From an uncultured Oscillospiraceae bacterium (GTDB lineage: Bacteria; Bacillota; Clostridia; Oscillospirales; Oscillospiraceae), in the NCBI GenBank assembly GCA_900763965.1, contig CAAFMG010000017.1, positions 1-8,612 of the forward strand: 8,612 nucleotides of DNA, written 5' to 3'. The notes beneath the pieces were generated by a model. It did not search any database, was not told where the DNA came from, and worked only from the letters and a program-made list of their open reading frames with translations. Shown here one piece after another: positions 5,201-8,612 of this stretch. How positions within the stretch are numbered: position 1 is the first letter of the stretch; each line of letters starts with the position of its first letter. Made by a program: the position numbers and the translations under genes.

Positions 5201-7744
5201 GTCCTTGTTACTGTACCACCTCTGTCCCGGCATCTCTGCTATCTGGTCGTTTTTCTCGACCCAATAGATTTGTACCCGGTTTGTGATGGTTCCTTTATTG
5301 TTTCCCGCCACCGCAAAGAACCCCGGCTCCACCACAACTTTGTACACCAGCGTTCTGCTTTCGTTGGGCATAAGGGTTCCTACATGGTATTCAAAGGCTC
5401 CGTTTGGCTGACCATCAGCAGTTGTCGCACCATTGAATTGCAGTCTTCCTGCCTGAGGATCGGTGCACGGAGTGGTCCAGTCTTTCTCGGTTGCAGGATG
5501 CTTGCCCCCCTCATAGAGCTTAAAGCTGCTCTCATCATAGTAGATGTACTGCCGAAGCTCCGGTTTTGTAAAGTAGCCATCGTGAAGCACCGAATTGTCC
5601 AGGGAGTCTTTGATCACCACATCCCGCAGCGGATAGTTGGTATCCTGTGCTGTCACCCAGACATAATAGGTCAGCTCCAGCTTGCCCCCATCAAGGGTTT
5701 TGATGGCTTTCAGGCTGCTTTTTCGCAGCGTTGCATTGGACTTCGGCGTAAAGGTTGCCGATGCTTCCTTTCGTTCATAGTTTTTGGAGAAAAGCTTTGC
5801 ATTGTTCTGAATGGCACCCTGGGGCTTGCCGCCGGTGTAGCCATCCTCCAGCAAGACACGATAGGTAAGCGTTTTTACATCACCGGCCTGCATATCACCG
5901 ATCGTCCAGGTCATGGTTTTGCTGTCATTGTTTCTATCGACCTTCTCGGTACTTCCCTCCGGCAGGACATATTCCTTAACCCAATTCTGCCCCTGCGTGA
6001 AGGCATCGGTAACCTTCACCTCCGGGCATCCGTCCTGTCCGGCGGTGACTTTCAGGGTGTATTCCAGGTAGTCCTTCCCGTCCTCTCCCCGTTTGACCTG
6101 ATTTACCACTGTCTTTTCAATCGTCACATCGGCGTATCGGGCCAGCAGATCCGGTTTAAAGTGGAAATGGAAGTTAGCATCCCCGATCTTGACCGTTTTA
6201 TCGCCGCCATTCGGGATCTTCGTCAAATCTGCCTTGCACCGAACATAGAAATCGCCGTCGATGACGGAGTGATGCTCCGGGCGATTATCTAACCATTCTT
6301 TATAAAAGGTAACGGTGGCAGTGTTGCCGGTTGCCTCGATGGTGCCGATTTCCTTCCCATGGTCTGAACCGTGAATGTGGCCATGGGCCACCGCTTCCCG
6401 GAAGATATCCGGCAGGGTGTAGGTCATCCTTCCACCTGCTGCCTGGAGAGCATCTATGGGCAAATGTTCATACTTCACCGTGATCTTGAACTGGGCATTG
6501 CCGGGGATATCGGTTGCTCCCTCTACACTTTTCCAGGTGCTTCCGTCGTCCTCCGTGTATTCCAGCTTGGTTCCGTTTTCCACAATAAAATTCGTTACGT
6601 CCACAGGCCCGGTAGTCGCTGCTTCGCCCTCTGCCGGGTCATCTGCCCCGATTCGTGCCACGGCCATGACCCTGCGGGGGCCTGGGGCGGTGTAGGCAGT
6701 GCCCAGCACCGGCAGACCGGTGGGAACGCCCTCCGGGGCAGTCTCATGGGCAGCTTCCGTTTCCTCCGTGGCCTGGGTTTCCTTCGTATCTTCCGGCTGG
6801 GTGCAGTCCGGGCCGTGGGTGTGTTCTTCCATGCCGCAGGTCAGCTCCCACTGGCCGTAGCACCGGGGGGTGTGGACGTGGTTTTCATCGGTGCAGGTCA
6901 GGGTCTCGGTGTCCACCGGGATCTGCCGGGTCTGGAAGCATTCCTCGCCGTGCTGGTGCTGCAAAATCTGCCGCTGTCCGCAAATCAGATTGCCTTCGGC
7001 ATCCCGGCACTCCGGGGTGTGCCGGTGCAGGATAATTTCCTCCTTGGGGCATACCAGCTCCGGCTGGGCATCTGCGTTTTCCTCCCGGTCACAGGTCAGC
7101 ACCTGCTCCCAGGCGTAGCATTCGTCGGTATGGACATGGTCACTTTCCACGCCGCAGGTCAGCACCCGCTCCGGCTGCCAGCAGCTTTCCGTGTGGGTGT
7201 GCTCCTGGGATTCCTCCTGGCCGCAAATCAGACGCTGGCTTTCCGTCCAGCAGTCCTCTCCATGGGCATGGAGGGTACACAGCAGCGCCCCCCGGGTGGC
7301 GGTATAGCAGCTTTCGTCATGGGTGTGGGTCTGGGGCAGGGCATAGCAGTCCTCCGTATGGGTGTGGGGCCGGATCTCCGGCAGGGTACACACCAAAGCC
7401 CCAGTTTCATCATAGCATCCGTCCTCATGGACGTGTACCAGAAAATCTGCATAGCCGCAAATCAATTCCCCGGCGGCATTCTGGCAGGATGCCTCGTGGC
7501 TATGTACCTGGGCGGTGCAGGCCAGAGTGGTCTCATCGCGGCTGGTCACCTGGGTATAGCAGCCATCGTCATGGGTATGCTCCGGAATCTGACAGCCCTT
7601 TTCCAGGGTAATGGCCGGAAGGATCAAGGCGTATGTGGTGCAGAAGACCACCAGGGCGCACAGCACCGTCATAACCTTGTGCCAGCGTTTGCGCAATCTG
7701 CGTCTGCGGTATCTGTCCCTGGGGGACATGGCTTCCTGTCTCAT
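2207..7744 (-). CDS. giant LPQTG surface adhesin with N-terminal HxHxxxC array, probable pilus tip protein
   Basis: Wall- or pilus-attached protein of 1845 residues. A very basic leader (RYRRRRLRKRWHK) precedes a hydrophobic core and the motif TTYALILPAIT at 36-46, an export signal seen in large Gram-positive surface proteins. Residues 56-314 carry twelve HxHxxxC motifs. A Thr/Glu/Pro linker runs at about 315-375. Then come an adhesin-like beta domain (about 380-535) and several fimbrial isopeptide or DUF11-like beta modules (about 538-670, 671-830, 855-1040, 1040-1205, 1205-1400, 1400-1535). A SpaA-like domain (about 1543-1632, Lys1549, ETKAPEGY) and a last Cna_B-like domain (about 1668-1787, Lys1674, YELND, VTNRI) follow. 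LPQTG is at 1790-1794, a membrane helix at about 1802-1819 and an unusually long basic tail of about 25 residues. ATG 7744 is chosen because AGGAGG precedes it by 8 nt; the in-frame GTG at 7753 lies inside that site. The middle domain borders are approximate, the ligand is unknown, and the tip role is inferred from size and gene order. Confidence 0.9.
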   Translation of the reverse strand: MRQEAMSPRDRYRRRRLRKRWHKVMTVLCALVVFCTTYALILPAITLEKGCQIPEHTHDDGCYTQVTSRDETTLACTAQVHSHEASCQNAAGELICGYADFLVHVHEDGCYDETGALVCTLPEIRPHTHTEDCYALPQTHTHDESCYTATRGALLCTLHAHGEDCWTESQRLICGQEESQEHTHTESCWQPERVLTCGVESDHVHTDECYAWEQVLTCDREENADAQPELVCPKEEIILHRHTPECRDAEGNLICGQRQILQHQHGEECFQTRQIPVDTETLTCTDENHVHTPRCYGQWELTCGMEEHTHGPDCTQPEDTKETQATEETEAAHETAPEGVPTGLPVLGTAYTAPGPRRVMAVARIGADDPAEGEAATTGPVDVTNFIVENGTKLEYTEDDGSTWKSVEGATDIPGNAQFKITVKYEHLPIDALQAAGGRMTYTLPDIFREAVAHGHIHGSDHGKEIGTIEATGNTATVTFYKEWLDNRPEHHSVIDGDFYVRCKADLTKIPNGGDKTVKIGDANFHFHFKPDLLARYADVTIEKTVVNQVKRGEDGKDYLEYTLKVTAGQDGCPEVKVTDAFTQGQNWVKEYVLPEGSTEKVDRNNDSKTMTWTIGDMQAGDVKTLTYRVLLEDGYTGGKPQGAIQNNAKLFSKNYERKEASATFTPKSNATLRKSSLKAIKTLDGGKLELTYYVWVTAQDTNYPLRDVVIKDSLDNSVLHDGYFTKPELRQYIYYDESSFKLYEGGKHPATEKDWTTPCTDPQAGRLQFNGATTADGQPNGAFEYHVGTLMPNESRTLVYKVVVEPGFFAVAGNNKGTITNRVQIYWVEKNDQIAEMPGQRWYSNKDIARKAWSRKVVGNEVNEAFDVSMTGTVYEADGTTPDAATSFTVPAGSHPYQVLVNEAGDWNLSSARLTDTLSGPMAFVGYVKVDAFHINNNAPDSKANDQAALNHFANQNPAETFWVKIEGQTQFTITPGTCSSGQNHAYRLTYYAMPNTSGAATVNNTLTITGQVGYGGKDYPAKNIQTGTQVTVTADNSFGAQKYALFYEPHKGTGDYPNGTLYWAIQVNSRSLPKGFALRDTPGSGSGNTGNHIRADSLVGVYTGASDLPLSNYTTLADLQKQLTEENPSSYTAVCQNGQPLTVTLLNEIPLANQSLYVLVKTEPNALPQGSRDVFTYSNGLQTSSEQGNWADHGSARQTLYAKPNIFKELADDFTTDGQTITSRNHHEKNGAMYDMRLLPGSGKYVGWLIHLNYAGTLDGTYRVEEQIPQGMEVAYIRMYWYGPKVSTSPSMAQISGLGGAWTEKYNTSSVINNTGTKTNYYYVNGQTAIMDVTNLVAGGGNRDLYAVELQIVCKLTDPEVLLGGKEKTFENKVRLFKDGTPIDSHTSPVTLSVQQMQKKTGDRNTVSGAHYPFVITLNQEGIDLMPKSDKITLVDELGENLTLDPSSITVRNNKTNAALDKNLWTPSVETKDGKQILKIVLPDNLPLTVSYTTTVNAPPNTEVTVTNKAHWLGYDATQGSSVNEQFHYGVGGTAGGTGTPKIIISKVDGNNTNLSLSGAEFQLTEMKLEGGELKETEIFYTGTTGDDGKLTFGEKSNLLHFDKVYKIQETKAPEGYVLDDTPRYVLIAERQEDNSYPDYSAEKALGVTIHYASTTYPYPASNHKGEIVVHKAFQNADGTPLEKPRNGTYHFGLFTDEAGTNQVKETQAVFAYGNQTVFAKFTDVTLDTPYYVYELNDRGQPILGNGTKANVSGIPFVVSYDKNDITVTAKNPSGEVTVTNRINYAELPQTGGGGISAFRTLGTALVLCAAGAMLVRWCRMAQYTTNGKKSQTRGKRRGRYEK
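2225..2230 (-). promoter_or_regulatory. strong ribosome binding site of the pilin gene
   Basis: AGGAGG (within AAAAGGAGGGG) sits 7 nt before the pilin ATG at 2217. It is written in the Lys-Arg-Arg codons of the giant protein's C-terminal tail. It decides the pilin start and should let ribosomes initiate independently of the long upstream gene, as expected for an abundant shaft subunit. Confidence 0.85.
6803..7579 (-). repeat. twelve-copy HxHxxxC protein repeat array in the giant adhesin
   Basis: Residues 56-314 hold twelve exact H-x-H-x3-C motifs. Their first His residues are 56, 81, 104, 127, 140, 159, 182, 203, 240, 263, 289 and 308. An aromatic residue follows the Cys in most copies (CY, CW, CF). 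Between motifs there is usually one more Cys in L-x-C or L-x-C-G context (Cys76, 96, 119, 156, 174, 197, 218, 255, 284, 303), plus Cys232. Motifs 4 and 5 have no Cys between them. The linkers vary in length (motif starts 13 to 37 residues apart) and in sequence, so the His/Cys pattern is what has been kept. Similar arrays occur in other Clostridia surface proteins as far as I recall, without a known function. Confidence 0.9.
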
Positions 7745-7752
7745 TTCCCGCA

Positions 7753-7758
7753 CCTCCT
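7753..7758 (-). promoter_or_regulatory. ribosome binding site deciding the giant-adhesin start
   Basis: AGGAGG on the minus strand lies 8 nt before ATG 7744 and overlaps the TAG stop (7757-7759) of the signal peptidase gene. An in-frame GTG at 7751-7753 overlaps this site, so it cannot be the start it serves. The arrangement favours coupled translation of the two genes. Confidence 0.85.
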
Positions 7759-8344
7759 AGTGTAATGCGCCGAAGTCCGGCAAAGGCCAGACCCGGAATA
7801 CGATTTTTCCCACAATTTGCTCCTGAGAAACACAGCCGATCTCCTGATGCCGGGAGTCCACCGATGTGGCCCGGTGATCTCCCATGCAGAAGTACCGGTT
7901 TTCCGGCACCTGATAGGGCAGCTGGATATTGGCATCGCCAAAGGCCTTTTCCCGCAGGTAAGGCTCCTGCAAGGCTCTGCCGTCCACGGAGACATTTCCC
8001 TCCGGGTCAATGTCCACCGTCTCCCCCGGCCCGGCGATGACCCGCTTGACCAGGATCTTATTTCCAATATAAAAGGCAATCAGATCCCCCTGCTCAAAGC
8101 CCGCCCCCTTGAGGGAGACCACAATATCCCCCTCGTTCAGGGTGGGGGTCATGGATGCGCCGTAAATTTGCAGCACCGGCAGCCAGATGGTAGCCACCAG
8201 CACCGCCACCGCCGCCACCACGATCAAAGAATAGACCGTGCTGCGCAGCACGCTGCGGTAGCGGGAACGGTAACGCAAACGGTTCAGCTCCGATTCCAGC
8301 TGCTCCAGGCTGGGGATATCCGGGGAAACGGCTTTCTTTCTCAT
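7757..8344 (-). CDS. lepB: type I signal peptidase of the pilus operon
   Basis: Membrane-bound serine protease that removes signal peptides from proteins exported by the Sec route. The protein has 195 residues, a usual length for Gram-positive enzymes: a charged cytoplasmic N-terminus (1-35), one membrane helix at about 36-58, then the extracellular catalytic domain. All conserved boxes are present: YGASMTPTL with nucleophile Ser64, KILVKRVIAGPGE with general base Lys100, and FCMGDHRATSVDSR with Asp156 and Ser161/Asp163/Arg165. It should therefore be active, unlike some pilus-locus homologues (S. pyogenes M1 SipA) that lack the catalytic residues. ATG 8344 is preceded by AGGAG at 8352-8356 with 7-nt spacing. 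It is the first gene of the operon, and its stop overlaps the next gene's ribosome binding site. It is probably dedicated to the two surface precursors, perhaps the giant protein's atypical leader; a housekeeping role cannot be excluded. Confidence 0.92.
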   Translation of the reverse strand: MRKKAVSPDIPSLEQLESELNRLRYRSRYRSVLRSTVYSLIVVAAVAVLVATIWLPVLQIYGASMTPTLNEGDIVVSLKGAGFEQGDLIAFYIGNKILVKRVIAGPGETVDIDPEGNVSVDGRALQEPYLREKAFGDANIQLPYQVPENRYFCMGDHRATSVDSRHQEIGCVSQEQIVGKIVFRVWPLPDFGALH

Positions 8345-8369
8345 GTGTATACTCCTGATTCTCAGTAAT

Positions 8370-8495
8370 GGCGGATCCTATCCGCCCGCCAATGTGGAAA
8401 ATTTAGGGGCACTGATTCGGTGGCACAGACCGTGTAGGGGCGGATATTATCCGCCCGCCAACGTTGCAAATTTTTGGGCAGAACCGAATTGTCCG
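8370..8495. repeat. two tandem hairpin repeat units in the operon leader
   Basis: Unit 1 begins at 8370: GGCGGAT (8370-8376) pairs with ATCCGCC (8380-8386) around CCT. Unit 2 begins 69 nt later: GGGCGGAT (8438-8445) pairs with ATCCGCCC (8449-8456) around ATT. Both palindromes continue as CGCCAAYGTKG-V-AAATTT, so this is a diverged tandem duplication. The right unit carries TATCCGCCCCTACA on the minus strand (8433-8446), matching 144-157 and 261-274 exactly. Bases 8464-8495, read on the minus strand, resemble 284-319 (shared CAATTCGGT, AAAATTT and GCAA blocks). The units lie between the start of the signal peptidase gene and a possible promoter. Confidence 0.75.
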
Positions 8496-8515
8496 TACCG
8501 GGCAACGATGTTGCA

Positions 8516-8545
8516 AATATACCGTGTTTCGACATAATACAACAA
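8516..8545 (-). promoter_or_regulatory. possible promoter of the pilus operon
   Basis: On the minus strand TTGTTG (8545-8540) is followed after 18 nt by TATATT (8521-8516), a one-mismatch -10 box. The -35 box is poor (three of six) and the spacer is one base long. The region is the most AT-rich stretch upstream of the operon. If it is used, the leader is about 165 nt and carries both tandem hairpins before the signal peptidase start. A promoter beyond the window is equally possible. Confidence 0.25.
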
Positions 8546-8558
8546 AATTAAATCATAA

Positions 8559-8612
8559 AATGTTTGTTACTGCCATTGTCGGCGCGTTGCGCCGACGTTG
8601 TTTCCCCATTGG
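8559..8612. repeat. second copy of the GTCGGCGC hairpin repeat, cut by the window end
   Basis: Bases 8559-8585 are identical to 186-212 and in the same orientation. GTCGGCGC (8578-8585) pairs with GCGCCGAC (8589-8596) around GTT, where the left copy has ATTT. GTTGTTTCCCCATTGG then begins what matches the second hairpin of the left copy, but the window ends before the other arm. The match plus the changed loop shows a dispersed repeat whose stem is kept while its loop drifts. Confidence 0.8.

Noticed and set aside
7591..7600. Cys51 of the giant protein as a lipoprotein cleavage site
   Set aside because: The preceding residues are L-E-K-G, not an L-(A/S)-(G/A)-C lipobox, and the charged residues exclude it. 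The protein is anchored by LPQTG instead.
2207..7744. Thioester adhesin domain (Cys-Gln type) in the giant protein
   Set aside because: I looked for a Cys followed by a later QxxLW/TQxA-type glutamine motif in the N-terminal adhesin domains and saw none.
6371..7765. Open frame of 464 codons on the plus strand
   Set aside because: It is the mirror of the HxHxxxC array: GTG/CAT-rich codons read backwards give repeated Gly/Val/Ala. There is no ribosome binding site of note and no known motif.
186..8612. Composite transposon bounded by the direct repeats
   Set aside because: There is no transposase, integrase or target duplication in the window, and the repeats are short palindromic modules typical of dispersed intergenic elements.

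Overview
The window looks like a chromosomal segment from a gut-type Firmicute, most likely of class Clostridia (an Oscillospirales/Ruminococcaceae-like genome is my best guess). The basis is Gram-positive LPXTG surface proteins with a sortase, purine-rich AGGAGG ribosome binding sites, moderately high GC coding DNA, and palindromic intergenic repeats built on GGGCGGAT/ATCCGCCC. No marker gene fixes the taxon, so this is inference.

Layout. Four genes on the minus strand fill 369-8344 and form one tightly packed unit. In transcription order they are a type I signal peptidase (8344-7757), a giant 1845-residue LPQTG surface protein (7744-2207), a 405-residue LPQTG pilin with B-type Cna repeats (2217-1000) and a sortase (1007-369). 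The second and third genes overlap by 11 nt and the third and fourth by 8 nt. The ribosome binding site of the giant gene overlaps the stop region of the signal peptidase gene. A strong hairpin plus a short T-run at 315-352 ends the operon. On the left edge, the last 31 codons of an unrecognised plus-strand gene run to a stop at 98 and converge on the operon.

How the genes work together. This is a compact sortase-dependent pilus locus. The signal peptidase (Ser64/Lys100 dyad present) would process the exported precursors, the sortase (His136, Cys194, Arg201) would join or anchor them at LPQTG, the 405-residue protein is probably the shaft pilin, and the giant protein is probably the tip adhesin.

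The most striking feature is the N-terminal 260 residues of the mature giant protein. They hold twelve copies of an exact H-x-H-x3-C motif, mostly alternating with a second Cys in an L-x-C(G) context. This looks like a metal-binding or disulfide-stitched head displayed at the outer end of a surface fibre.

Both flanks are non-coding and rich in repeats. The left flank holds three perfect hairpins back to back (205-269). The right flank holds two tandem hairpin units (8370-8456) in the presumed operon leader, and a second copy of the GTCGGCGC hairpin repeat (from 8559, cut by the window end). These are related dispersed intergenic elements on both sides of the operon. I see no tRNA, rRNA, CRISPR array or transposase.
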